Source: Clostridiales bacterium (lineage in GTDB: Bacteria; Bacillota; Clostridia; Tissierellales; GPF-1). From it: a DNA stretch of 37,023 nt. Both the position numbers and the translations under genes were made by a program. The notes under the pieces are model-generated. The model did no database searches, had not been told where the DNA came from, and saw only the letters and a list, made by a program, of their open reading frames with translations. The stretch is from assembly GCA_013619125.1 (NCBI GenBank), contig JABXKS010000090.1, positions 1-37,023 on the forward strand. Direction: 5' to 3'. Below, in pieces: positions 17,802-25,800 of this stretch. Numbering within the stretch: position 1 is the first letter of the stretch; each line of letters opens with the position of its first letter.

Positions 17802-17824
17802 AGTATTCCCCTCCATCACACTCA

Positions 17825-18763
17825 TTAGAACTTCACCCTTGGATCAAGGAATGAATAGATGATATCCGTTAACAGATTGATCAGTAAGATGATCATCGCA
17901 AACAACATCACCAAAGCCTGTACAACAGCATAATCTCGTCCAAAAATCGAGTCAACCATCAATTTCCCTATACCTGGCAAAGAAAAGACCGTCTCAATAA
18001 TCACACTGCCGCCCAACATGTATGCCATTCGCATCAACAAGAGTGTAACGGTAGAAATCAAAGCGTTTCGTAAAATATGTCGATTCTTGACAGCTCGTTC
18101 CGAAATTCCTTTGCTTCGTGCAAAATCCACATAATCCATGTTGCTGATATCAACAACTGAATTTCGGATGTTGCGGATCAGCAAGGCACTTGTCAACAAT
18201 GACATGGTAAGCCCAGGAAGGATTAAGGAACGGATTTGATCGATAAAGGTATCTCCCCAGCCGCCGACTGGCAACCATCTCAACTTCACACCAAACAAAA
18301 TCATTAGTAACAAGCCAATCCAAAATGATGGCATCGACACAGCGGCCAAAGCACCTGATTTAATGATTTGATCAAACATACTATCCTTGTACTTCCCTGC
18401 ATAATACCCCAAGGGAAAGCTGATTAATAGTGAGAAGAATGTTGAAATCAAGGTGAGCATTAAGGTGATTTTCACCCTTGAACGCAACAACTCGATGACA
18501 GGTCTCTGATAGGTAAGCGAAGTCCCTAAATCCAAAGACACAATCCCTTTGACAAACTTACCATACTGAACAAGGTACGATTCATTAAGACCCAGTTTTT
18601 CTCGCATGGCATCTATCGATTCGATTGTCGCTTTCTCCCCCAATACAAGCCTCGCAGGATCACCAGGAATTGCGCGCAACATTAGAAAAATCAAAATAGA
18701 GATAATGAAAACCACAGGAATTATTTGCAAGATCCGTTTTAAGATATAATTAAGTCCGTTCAT
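17825..18763 (-). CDS. oppB: Oligopeptide ABC transporter permease, OppB type
   Basis: Inner-membrane subunit (312 aa) of the peptide importer. The N-terminal membrane segment is followed by the family motif MLRAIPGDPARLVLG, and the EAA-like loop is DFARSKGISERAVKNRHILR. About six membrane segments end with LLTDIIYSFLDPRVKF, typical of OppB/DppB. AAAGGA lies 6 bases before the ATG at 18763; the frame is open to a TTG at 18784. It is separated from the binding-protein gene by a stem-loop. Confidence 0.93.
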   Translation of the reverse strand: MNGLNYILKRILQIIPVVFIISILIFLMLRAIPGDPARLVLGEKATIESIDAMREKLGLNESYLVQYGKFVKGIVSLDLGTSLTYQRPVIELLRSRVKITLMLTLISTFFSLLISFPLGYYAGKYKDSMFDQIIKSGALAAVSMPSFWIGLLLMILFGVKLRWLPVGGWGDTFIDQIRSLILPGLTMSLLTSALLIRNIRNSVVDISNMDYVDFARSKGISERAVKNRHILRNALISTVTLLLMRMAYMLGGSVIIETVFSLPGIGKLMVDSIFGRDYAVVQALVMLFAMIILLINLLTDIIYSFLDPRVKF

Positions 18764-18802
18764 GTCATTTCCTTTCTCTTTCAAAATATAGGCAATAAAA
18801 TA

Positions 18803-18830
18803 GGAGCCTAGACAAAGATCGCTAGACTCC
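18803..18830 (-). terminator. Intercistronic stem-loop after the binding-protein gene
   Basis: In the minus-strand RNA, GGAGUCUAG (18830-18822) pairs with CUAGGCUCC (18811-18803) over 9 base pairs with one G-U, around a 10-base loop. It is followed by UAUUUUAUU rather than a full U-run. It lies 18 bases after the binding-protein stop and inside the operon. A partial terminator or 3' mRNA stabiliser that keeps the binding protein more abundant than the permeases is likely (inference). Confidence 0.6.
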
Positions 18831-18847
18831 CATCCATACCGTTCAAC

Positions 18848-20425
18848 CTACTTTTTCATTTTAAGGTTATCCGTAATCTGAACATAGAAAGGAGTTACCT
18901 TCAAATTCTCAACCTTGTCTGACGCTGCCCATACAAATGAATTGCTGAATAGCGGAATTACATTCGCGTTGTCATAAATACGTTGTTGAATCTCGTCGTA
19001 CATTTCCATACGCTTTTCAAGATCCAATTCAACATTTGCAGCGGCATTAAATTCATCCAAATCTACATCGTTCAATCCCGTATACCATGCATGACATTGA
19101 TCATAATCAATCGTCCATCCCATAATTCCTGAAGGATCTGGGAAATCATCAACCCATTGCAAAATGGTTGCTTCATGCGACAACGTTTGATATTTTTCAG
19201 AAAGTGATGCGCGTTCAAGCATTTCAAGCTCAACATTGATCCCAGCTTTCGCCAATTGAGATTTCAACATAACGGCAATCTGCTCGTATACTTGAGATCC
19301 CGATCGAACTGAAATTGTAAACTCAACTCCATCTGGATAGCCAGCTTCAGCCAATAAGGCTTTTGCAGCTTCCAAATCGTAGTCGTTATACTCCAGACCA
19401 TCAAAGAACCATTGAATTTGTGTATCTGACAATAATGATTGTGCTGGCTTACCAAATCCTGAAGTAACGATATCCGCTAATTCTTGCTTGTCAATTGCCA
19501 TACCAATCGCTTGTCGAACCTTTTGATTATCCAAAGGTTCTTGCGTTGTATTCAAAATAAAATATCGAATTTGTGTTGACGGAAATGTATGGATTTTCAC
19601 GTTTTGGCTTGTTTCCAATTGGCTAACCGTCGAGAAGGGAACATCCATCATGATGTCAATATCACCAGATTGCAGTTGAAGTGATCTCGTGTTGTCATCA
19701 CCAACTACTTTATAGTTCAACTCTTCTGTAAACGGAACACCATCTCTCCAATAATATGGATTTTTCACAAGAAGGATATTCTCTTCTTTGTTCCACTCTT
19801 CTAACATGTAAGGTCCAGTTCCCAAAGGTTGTTGCGCGTATGTTTGTTCTCCAACGGCATCCCAATGCGCTTTTGATCCCAATGTCAGGTTGAACATACA
19901 CAAGTTGCCCAAAAATGAAGCTGAAGGCTCTTTCAGCGTAATCACAACCGTTTCACCATCCGACTCAACGCTTTCAATCGGCTCCGCCGCAAAACGATAA
20001 CCAGAAGTTTCAGCATCCCGCGCTCGTATCAAAGACCATTCCCAGTCTGCACCTGTAACTGCTGTTCCATCAGAAAACTTAATATCAGGACGAAGATTAA
20101 ATGTATACACCAATGCATCAGCACCGATGGTCCAGTCGGTTGCCAATGAAGGAACAATACTTTTGCAATCTTCACTCGCTTTAACAAGTCCTTCGTAAAT
20201 TTGTTGCGTGATTGTAATTTCCGCAACCCCTACTGCCTGATTTGGATCCAAATATGCAGCATCCCCTAATCGACCAATGGTGATGCGTTTTGCATATTCT
20301 GTTTCACCAGTTACTTCACCAGGTTCATTTGACTCTTGTGCTGCCGATTCTGCTGGCGCGCAACCTGTTAGTAACAGAATCAAACATAGCATAATTAACG
20401 AAATTGCATTTACTCTCTTTGACAT
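18848..20425 (-). CDS. Peptide ABC transporter substrate-binding lipoprotein
   Basis: Extracytoplasmic binding protein of family 5 (SBP_bac_5, 525 aa) that delivers substrate to OppBC. A lipoprotein signal ends in the lipobox LLTGC (about residues 17-21), followed by a Glu/Ser-rich linker. The domain hallmarks include PLGTGPYMLEEWN and the YWRDGVPFTEELNY region. AGGAGG lies 6-7 bases before the ATG at 20425; the longer open frame to 20479 runs into the regulator gene and was rejected. It follows the RpiR regulator by 46 bases. Confidence 0.94.
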   Translation of the reverse strand: MSKRVNAISLIMLCLILLLTGCAPAESAAQESNEPGEVTGETEYAKRITIGRLGDAAYLDPNQAVGVAEITITQQIYEGLVKASEDCKSIVPSLATDWTIGADALVYTFNLRPDIKFSDGTAVTGADWEWSLIRARDAETSGYRFAAEPIESVESDGETVVITLKEPSASFLGNLCMFNLTLGSKAHWDAVGEQTYAQQPLGTGPYMLEEWNKEENILLVKNPYYWRDGVPFTEELNYKVVGDDNTRSLQLQSGDIDIMMDVPFSTVSQLETSQNVKIHTFPSTQIRYFILNTTQEPLDNQKVRQAIGMAIDKQELADIVTSGFGKPAQSLLSDTQIQWFFDGLEYNDYDLEAAKALLAEAGYPDGVEFTISVRSGSQVYEQIAVMLKSQLAKAGINVELEMLERASLSEKYQTLSHEATILQWVDDFPDPSGIMGWTIDYDQCHAWYTGLNDVDLDEFNAAANVELDLEKRMEMYDEIQQRIYDNANVIPLFSNSFVWAASDKVENLKVTPFYVQITDNLKMKK

Positions 20426-20471
20426 TTGCTTTCCTCCTAAAATTATGTAATTTCTATATAATGAGAATCCA

Positions 20472-21329
20472 TTATTCATTTAATAGTTCTACTGATAAAG
20501 CCTTTCTTACTTCTTCCAACTCATCGAGCGATATCAATAACTGATCCTTCATCTTATAACTGAGCGTATCCAATAGAATTTCCGCTAAAAACAAAGGCGT
20601 TGAAATTGAATTTTGAAAGACCAACGCTTTGCTATTGCATAACAATACACTCGATGCATGTATCGCAATTGGTGATTCGCCTGTATCTGTAATTGAAATA
20701 AATTTCAACTTTCTTTTATGTAAAAATCTTGAAAAACCAACTATACTCTGAGAATATACAGGAAAAGCTACCAAAATAAAACAATCCTCTTGTGTAACGG
20801 TTCCCAATTCCATACTGGTACTGATTATGTCTCCTATTTCCAAGACCCGTGCATCCAGACTAAGCAAGCGGATTCTCGCATTTAAATAATCCGCAATTAT
20901 TTTTGAAAATCCAAGACCACAAATCAGGATTCTACGAGCATTTTTTATCAACTCCGCTGCTTGATCAATATTTTCTAGATTATTTGCTTTAATCGTTTGC
21001 TCCGTATTGTCTCGATGCATATTAATACTATTTTCATACGCTTCTTGGTTACTGATTAATTCATCAAGTGAAGATCGAATTTCATTTGGAATATGCAATC
21101 GTTCCATAATGGTATTTTGAAAATCCTTTTTTAGTTGCGTAAATGAGTCTACCCCTATACTTTTACAGAAATTCAAGATTGTCACTTCTGAAACTCCAAT
21201 TTCAGAACTCATCTCTTTTAAACTCATAAAACCGACACTATTTTTATTATCTATCACAAATTGTGCGATCATTTGTTGTTTTCTACTTAAATCAATTTTC
21301 TTTCCTTCAATAACTTCTAATATGTTCAA
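20472..21329 (-). CDS. RpiR/MurR family regulator with SIS domain
   Basis: Transcriptional regulator of 285 aa. An N-terminal RpiR helix-turn-helix domain (residues 1-77) contains MSLKEMSSEIGVSEVTILNF. It is followed by a SIS domain (about 120-255) with ARRILICGLGFSKIIADYLN and SITDTGESPIAIHA. SIS domains of this family usually bind phosphorylated sugars, so control of a peptide operon is unusual. The start is a TTG with GGGAGTG about 7 bases upstream. It is divergent from the M42 peptidase and leads the Opp operon, so it probably controls both. Confidence 0.92.
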   Translation of the reverse strand: MNILEVIEGKKIDLSRKQQMIAQFVIDNKNSVGFMSLKEMSSEIGVSEVTILNFCKSIGVDSFTQLKKDFQNTIMERLHIPNEIRSSLDELISNQEAYENSINMHRDNTEQTIKANNLENIDQAAELIKNARRILICGLGFSKIIADYLNARIRLLSLDARVLEIGDIISTSMELGTVTQEDCFILVAFPVYSQSIVGFSRFLHKRKLKFISITDTGESPIAIHASSVLLCNSKALVFQNSISTPLFLAEILLDTLSYKMKDQLLISLDELEEVRKALSVELLNE

Positions 21330-21431
21330 AATATCACTCCCAACGCGTTTTTTATTACAGGTTGTTATTAAAGATGTTACTATATTATTACAATCAAGTC
21401 AAGATTAATTCATCTTTTTTAAAGCAAACAC

Positions 21432-21460
21432 TTCACTTTTTCGGAGTTATCTAGTATATT
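21432..21460 (+). promoter_or_regulatory. Probable promoter of the M42 aminopeptidase
   Basis: TTCACT (21432-21437) and TATATT (21455-21460) are separated by 17 bases, with the -10 30 bases before the ATG. The 160-base divergent spacer to the RpiR gene also contains a minus-strand TTGACT with a TAACAT 17 bases downstream, a weaker candidate for the opposite direction. Confidence 0.5.
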
Positions 21461-21490
21461 TATATATATACATGTCAAGTCAGAGAGGAA

Positions 21491-22564
21491 ATGAAAACTA
21501 TGAATACACTCAAATTGATTGAAGATCTCTCCAACAGCTACGGCGCACCTGGTTTTGAAGAGGATGTATTAGAAACTGTACGATCGTATAAAGGAGATCT
21601 TTCGTATCAACGAGACTCCATGATGAACGGATATCTTAATCTTGAAAACAAAGATGGTAAAAAAATGACGATCATGCTCGATGGTCATCTTGACGAAGTT
21701 GCCTTTATGGTGCAGTCCATTGATGAAAAGGGCTTGCTTCATTTTATTAAGCTTGGCGGATGGGTTGACCACAATATTCCCGCCCATCTTGTTATGGTCC
21801 GAAATAACGATGGAGAATATATCCAAGGCATCGTCACCTCAAAGCCTCCACACTTTATGACAGAAGAAGAACGATTAAAAAAAATCACTTTTCATGATCT
21901 GCAAATCGATGTAGGTGCAACCTCTAGAGAAGAGGTCATCAATGACTTCAAGATCTCCGTCGCTGCTCCTATTGTTCCATTTGTAGAGTTTAGATACAAT
22001 GAGCGAAATCAAGTCATGATGGGAAAAGCATTCGATAATCGACTTGGCTGTGCCGCCGTCATGGAAGTCCTCAAACGCCTCCAGAATGAGGATACCGCCA
22101 TTCATGCGGTTGGAGCTTTGGCCGCTCAGGAAGAGGTCGGGACGCGAGGGGCGCAAGTAACTGCCAATCGTGTCAAGCCTGATCTCGCAATCGTATTCGA
22201 AGGTTCCCCTGCCGATGATGTATATCGCGATCAATATGCGATACAAGCCGCCCTCCATGGCGGACCGCAGATTCGACACCGAGACAACTCTTATGTCTCG
22301 CATCAGGGCTTCATTCGATTTGCGAAATCTATTGCGAAGAAGCATGATATCAACTGTCAGGATGCCGTGCGACTTTCCGGCGGAACCAACGCCGGCAAGA
22401 TTCACTTATCTAACGAAGGGGTTCCCACCTTGGTTTTGGGCATTCCAACACGATACGCACACACTCATTATTGCTACGCTTCTTATCGTGATTTTGAAGA
22501 TACCGTACAGCTTGCCGTAGAAATCATCAAAGAAATCACCGAAGAACTTATATACGAATTCTAA
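21491..22564 (+). CDS. M42 family aminopeptidase
   Basis: Cytosolic dinuclear metallo-aminopeptidase of the M42 family (glutamyl or deblocking aminopeptidase type, 357 aa), which usually forms a tetrahedral dodecamer. Ligand and catalytic motifs: DGHLDEVAFMVQ (His and Asp), KAFDNRLGCAAV (bridging Asp), QEEVGTRGA (catalytic Glu-Glu) and the C-terminal PTRYAHT (His). GAGAGG lies very close (2 bases) to the first ATG; a second ATG at 21500 has it at 11 bases and is the alternative start. It is divergent from the RpiR/Opp operon, so it probably trims the imported peptides. Confidence 0.93.
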   Translation: MKTMNTLKLIEDLSNSYGAPGFEEDVLETVRSYKGDLSYQRDSMMNGYLNLENKDGKKMTIMLDGHLDEVAFMVQSIDEKGLLHFIKLGGWVDHNIPAHLVMVRNNDGEYIQGIVTSKPPHFMTEEERLKKITFHDLQIDVGATSREEVINDFKISVAAPIVPFVEFRYNERNQVMMGKAFDNRLGCAAVMEVLKRLQNEDTAIHAVGALAAQEEVGTRGAQVTANRVKPDLAIVFEGSPADDVYRDQYAIQAALHGGPQIRHRDNSYVSHQGFIRFAKSIAKKHDINCQDAVRLSGGTNAGKIHLSNEGVPTLVLGIPTRYAHTHYCYASYRDFEDTVQLAVEIIKEITEELIYEF

Positions 22565-22570
22565 GCAAAG

Positions 22571-22596
22571 AAGGAACCAGCCGCGGCTGGTTCCTT
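22571..22596 (+). terminator. Terminator of the M42 aminopeptidase gene
   Basis: A 26-base perfect palindrome, AAGGAACCAGCC-GC-GGCTGGTTCCTT, 7 bases past the stop codon. It is followed by CTCTATAA, a poor T-run. Confidence 0.72.
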
Positions 22597-22692
22597 CTCT
22601 ATAAATGGCATAGCTAATCAAAACTTCCGTACCGCTAGTTTCAATCCAAAATATCCGATATAATACAGATACTAGCTTGAGGAGGATTTTCC

Positions 22693-23181
22693 ATGCATCG
22701 AAGAAAGAAAATTATCATCTTATCTCATTGTATATTAAACCAGAATAGTGTTGTGCACCCCTTGGCGCGTGCTAAAGGAGCCTACACTGCTATTGTGCAA
22801 AAAATCTTAAATGAAGAAATCGGTATGATTCAGCTACCCTGTCCTGAATTGTTGCATCTTGGAGAAGATCGCCCTCCCACAACAAAGAAAGATTACGATA
22901 CACCCGAATTCAGACAACTTTGTAATACACTGCTGCAGAATCCAATGCTGCAAATCAAAGAATATCAACGCAATGGCTATGAAATTCTCGGTATTTTAGG
23001 GATCAACGAAAGCCCGACATGCTCTCTGCTGAAAGAACGTGGCATTTTGATGGAAGAATTCGAAGCCGCTCTTACCGACGCGGAAATTATATTACCAGTC
23101 TTAGGTGTTCCAACGGATTACCTAGAAGGCATCGAGCACGAAAGTTTCTTTGCCGAGCTAGATGACTTTTTACAAGTCTAG
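22693..23181 (+). CDS. TudS-related putative desulfidase (CD3072-like)
   Basis: A 162 aa protein resembling the small TudS/DUF523-related group known in clostridia. TudS enzymes remove sulfur from thiouracil using a [4Fe-4S] cluster held by three cysteines. Three matching Cys are visible: LSHCILN (about residue 12), LPCPELLHLG (about 49) and ESPTCSL (about 110). The N-terminus IIILSHCILNQNSVVHPLAR differs from classical TudS (SACLLG), so the activity is only inferred. GGAGG lies 8-9 bases before the ATG. A TATAAT at 22659-22664 is the likely -10, without a convincing -35. Monocistronic between two terminators. Confidence 0.8.
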   Translation: MHRRKKIIILSHCILNQNSVVHPLARAKGAYTAIVQKILNEEIGMIQLPCPELLHLGEDRPPTTKKDYDTPEFRQLCNTLLQNPMLQIKEYQRNGYEILGILGINESPTCSLLKERGILMEEFEAALTDAEIILPVLGVPTDYLEGIEHESFFAELDDFLQV

Positions 23182-23209
23182 CGAAAAATCCGTTTCTATA
23201 GTCATTAAA

Positions 23210-23234
23210 AAGAACCGTCCAATGGACGGTTCTT
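23210..23234. terminator. Bidirectional terminator between convergent genes
   Basis: AAGAACCGTCC (23210-23220) pairs with GGACGGTTCTT (23224-23234) over 11 base pairs with a 3-base loop. A-rich sequence lies on the left and GCTTTTT on the right. It separates the TudS-related gene from the convergent aldo/keto reductase gene. Confidence 0.85.
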
Positions 23235-23249
23235 GCTTTTTCAAATATT

Positions 23250-24263
23250 TTATTCAAATGTTTTAACAACTCTCTTCATCATTTTTCGAATCGGCAAATT
23301 ATACGGACAGCGCTCTTCACAAATTCCGCACTCCACACAATCTGAAGCATTCTTTGCTAAGTTTCCATAGCGGCCAACTGCCCAATCCTTCATATCATAG
23401 CGCTTATAGTATCCTTCAAACAAGAACTGCGTTGGAATGTCAATTTCCTGCGGACAAGGCAGGCAATATCCGCATCGGCGACAAAATTCGGATCCCAAGC
23501 GATCAACGATTACTTGAATTTCTGTTTCTTCCGATTCTGTCAGCGGATATTCATCCTGACCAATCGCCGTATTGATCGCGACCTGCTCAATATTATCCAT
23601 CCCAGGAATGGCGACAGTAATCGTCTCATTTTGCATAATATATTTCAAGCTCAAATCGCCTCGTTCAAATGCGCCACCAGCAATAGGCTTCATTACAATC
23701 ACGCCCATATCATGAGCGTGAGCGCGTTCAAAGAGTTCTTTCCCTTGATTTTCAATTGGATTGTATGGGAATTGAATGGTATCAAATTTCTCTGGATCCA
23801 AGAGTTTTTCCAACAGACTTGCTGTATGTGCCGTAATCCCGATGGCGCCAATCTTGCCGGCTTCCTTGGCTTCCACCAATGCACGGTAGCCCCCGTCTTC
23901 GCCCATCAACTGCTCATATTGCTCTTCTGTTTTAATCAAGTGTGCTTGATATAGATCAATATAATCTGTACGCAGATTTTGAAGACTGATTGCAATTTCT
24001 TTCTTCATTCCCTCATAATCACGCACCATGGTTTTTGTTGCCAAATGAACACGAGCTCGCAATTGATATTTTTCTAAGGCTGCACCGATATATTCTTCGC
24101 TTACCGTATAGCCTCTGGCAGTATCAATAAAATTAATCCCAGCATCCACGGCTGCTTTTACAACCTCCCCCGCCTGATCTTCAGTCAGTCGTTGCAAAGG
24201 AATTCCACCCAAACCAATTACTGATACCTCAATATTTGCTTTCCCCAGTCTTTTTTTCCTCAT
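23250..24263 (-). CDS. Aldo/keto reductase with C-terminal 4Fe-4S domain
   Basis: Fusion of an aldo/keto reductase barrel (about residues 1-245) and a two-cluster ferredoxin-like domain (about 255-325), 337 aa. The reductase part shows GLGGIPLQRL, the catalytic Asp and Tyr in FIDTARGYTVSEEYIGAAL, a Lys in LATKTM and a His in YQAHLI. The clusters are bound by FCRRCGYCLPCP and DCVECGICEERCP. This architecture is common in anaerobes and links NAD(P)H- or ferredoxin-type electron flow to carbonyl reduction, though the substrate is unknown. AAGGAGG precedes the ATG. Confidence 0.93.
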   Translation of the reverse strand: MRKKRLGKANIEVSVIGLGGIPLQRLTEDQAGEVVKAAVDAGINFIDTARGYTVSEEYIGAALEKYQLRARVHLATKTMVRDYEGMKKEIAISLQNLRTDYIDLYQAHLIKTEEQYEQLMGEDGGYRALVEAKEAGKIGAIGITAHTASLLEKLLDPEKFDTIQFPYNPIENQGKELFERAHAHDMGVIVMKPIAGGAFERGDLSLKYIMQNETITVAIPGMDNIEQVAINTAIGQDEYPLTESEETEIQVIVDRLGSEFCRRCGYCLPCPQEIDIPTQFLFEGYYKRYDMKDWAVGRYGNLAKNASDCVECGICEERCPYNLPIRKMMKRVVKTFE

Positions 24264-24305
24264 TTGACACCCTCCTTATATTTCTCATACCGCTATTCTA
24301 ACACA

Positions 24306-24327
24306 AAAAAGCGGTCAAATAGACCGC
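24306..24327 (-). terminator. Terminator of the thiamine salvage operon
   Basis: GCGGTC (24311-24316) pairs with GACCGC (24322-24327) around a 5-base loop. On the minus strand it is followed by TTTTTTG. It lies 16 bases past the ThiE-ThiD stop. Confidence 0.8.
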
Positions 24328-24342
24328 CTTCTTCTTCAACCA

Positions 24343-25800
24343 TTATTTTGTTGACTGATATTGATGATTTAATGGTCCGCTGCCTTGTCCGAGATCCAGC
24401 ATATCTTCCAGGGCACCTGTGATATATGCCTTGCTGTTTTGTATACTCTCTGTGACCGTATAACCTTTCGCTAAATTACTGGCGATTGCTGAAGATAGCG
24501 TACAACCCGTTCCATGGGTATTCGGATTTTCCACCCGCTTTCCTTCAAACCAAATTGCCTCTCCATTTGCAACCAACAAATCATTCGCGCAATCCTCGAG
24601 ATGTCCACCCTTGATCAGAATATTTCCCGAGTAAAAAGATGCGATTTTTTCTGCTGCTGAAACCATATCTGCCGCTGAGGCAATCTTCATCCCCGCCAGT
24701 AGCTCCGCCTCATATAGATTAGGGGTAATGACTGTCGCCAAGGGAATGAGCTCTCGCTTTAGTGCATCCATCGCGTCTTCCGCCAAAAGCTTGCTACCGC
24801 TTGTCGCCACCATGACTGGATCAACTACAATATGGGCTGGTTGATAGGTCTTCAACTTCTGAGCAACACTATGAATAATTTCCGCGGATGATACCATACC
24901 AATTTTGACAGCATCCGGACGAATATCTTGAAAAATGCAATCAATTTGACTCTCCACAAAATCGGGTTCACAGTTGACAACGCCATAAACACCCGTTGTA
25001 TTTTGCGCAGTCAACGCGGTAATCGCACTCATGCCATAGCACCCATGCGCCGCCATAGTTTTCAGATCCGCTTGAATCCCAGCTCCACCGCTGCAATCAG
25101 AGCCTGCAATGGTCAACACCCTTGGCATCTCGCTTCTTGCCATTCTTAGACTCAATCCTTTTAACGCCTTAGCCGCTTGTCCAACATTAGCTTGCCCTAA
25201 TATTGCAGAAATCACTGCGATTCCCTGTACTCCCGAACCTTTCAATTGCATGACATTACCTTTCGAGATTCCGCCAATCGCCACAACTGGAATCGAAACC
25301 GCGTGACAAATCGCTTGTAACGTTTCATAAGATACATCGCTTGCATCGGATTTTGTTGCCGTTGGGAATACGGCGCCAACCCCCAAATAATCAGCTCCCT
25401 CTTTCTCCGCGCGAATTGCTTCTTCAACGGTTTGCGTTGAGACCCCAAGAATTTTATCTTCCCCAATCATTCGACGGGTTTCCGAAACAGAGCAATCGGA
25501 TTGTCCGATATGAACACCATCCGCATTCGCTCGTATCGCTACTTCCACATCATCATTGATGATGTACGGTACCTGATATTGCGCTGCAAGTCCCTTCAAT
25601 TCAAGTGCCCTTGCTACAAACAATTCCTGATCCACATGTTTTTCTCTCAATTGAAGCATACTGACGCCATTCTGCAACACTTCTTCTATCTGGGCAATGA
25701 AACCATCGTCTTGGCTCCAACTGCGGTCTGTCACCAAGTATAGGGATAACTCTCTAGGCTCTATTTTCAATTTTCGCACCCACTTTCCAAACTTGTCCAT
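24343..25800 (-). CDS. thiED: Fused thiamine phosphate synthase / HMP-P kinase
   Basis: Bifunctional enzyme (485 aa). The N-terminal ThiE domain (about 1-215) joins hydroxymethylpyrimidine diphosphate to thiazole phosphate; it shows LYLVTDR, LQLREKH, GVHIGQSD, GVGAVFPTATKSD and AIGGI. The C-terminal ThiD domain (about 225-480) phosphorylates HMP and HMP-P; it shows IAGSDCSGGAGIQADLKT, VVDPVMVATSG and the anion-hole NTHGTGCTLSSAIAS. The ATG at 25800 lies 47 bases inside thiM and has no clear ribosome site. GTG 25779 (near GGAAAG) or TTG 25770 may be the true start, each leaving the LYLVTD strand intact. Last gene of the TPP-controlled salvage operon. Confidence 0.93.
   Translation of the reverse strand: MDKFGKWVRKLKIEPRELSLYLVTDRSWSQDDGFIAQIEEVLQNGVSMLQLREKHVDQELFVARALELKGLAAQYQVPYIINDDVEVAIRANADGVHIGQSDCSVSETRRMIGEDKILGVSTQTVEEAIRAEKEGADYLGVGAVFPTATKSDASDVSYETLQAICHAVSIPVVAIGGISKGNVMQLKGSGVQGIAVISAILGQANVGQAAKALKGLSLRMARSEMPRVLTIAGSDCSGGAGIQADLKTMAAHGCYGMSAITALTAQNTTGVYGVVNCEPDFVESQIDCIFQDIRPDAVKIGMVSSAEIIHSVAQKLKTYQPAHIVVDPVMVATSGSKLLAEDAMDALKRELIPLATVITPNLYEAELLAGMKIASAADMVSAAEKIASFYSGNILIKGGHLEDCANDLLVANGEAIWFEGKRVENPNTHGTGCTLSSAIASNLAKGYTVTESIQNSKAYITGALEDMLDLGQGSGPLNHQYQSTK

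Noticed and set aside
21875-22405. 176-codon minus-strand open frame inside the M42 aminopeptidase
   Set aside because: Antisense shadow of a gene with all catalytic motifs intact.
22634-22676. GCTAGT...ACTAGC inverted repeat around the TudS-related promoter
   Set aside because: Six-base arms 31 bases apart around an A/T-rich -10 are weak and could be chance.
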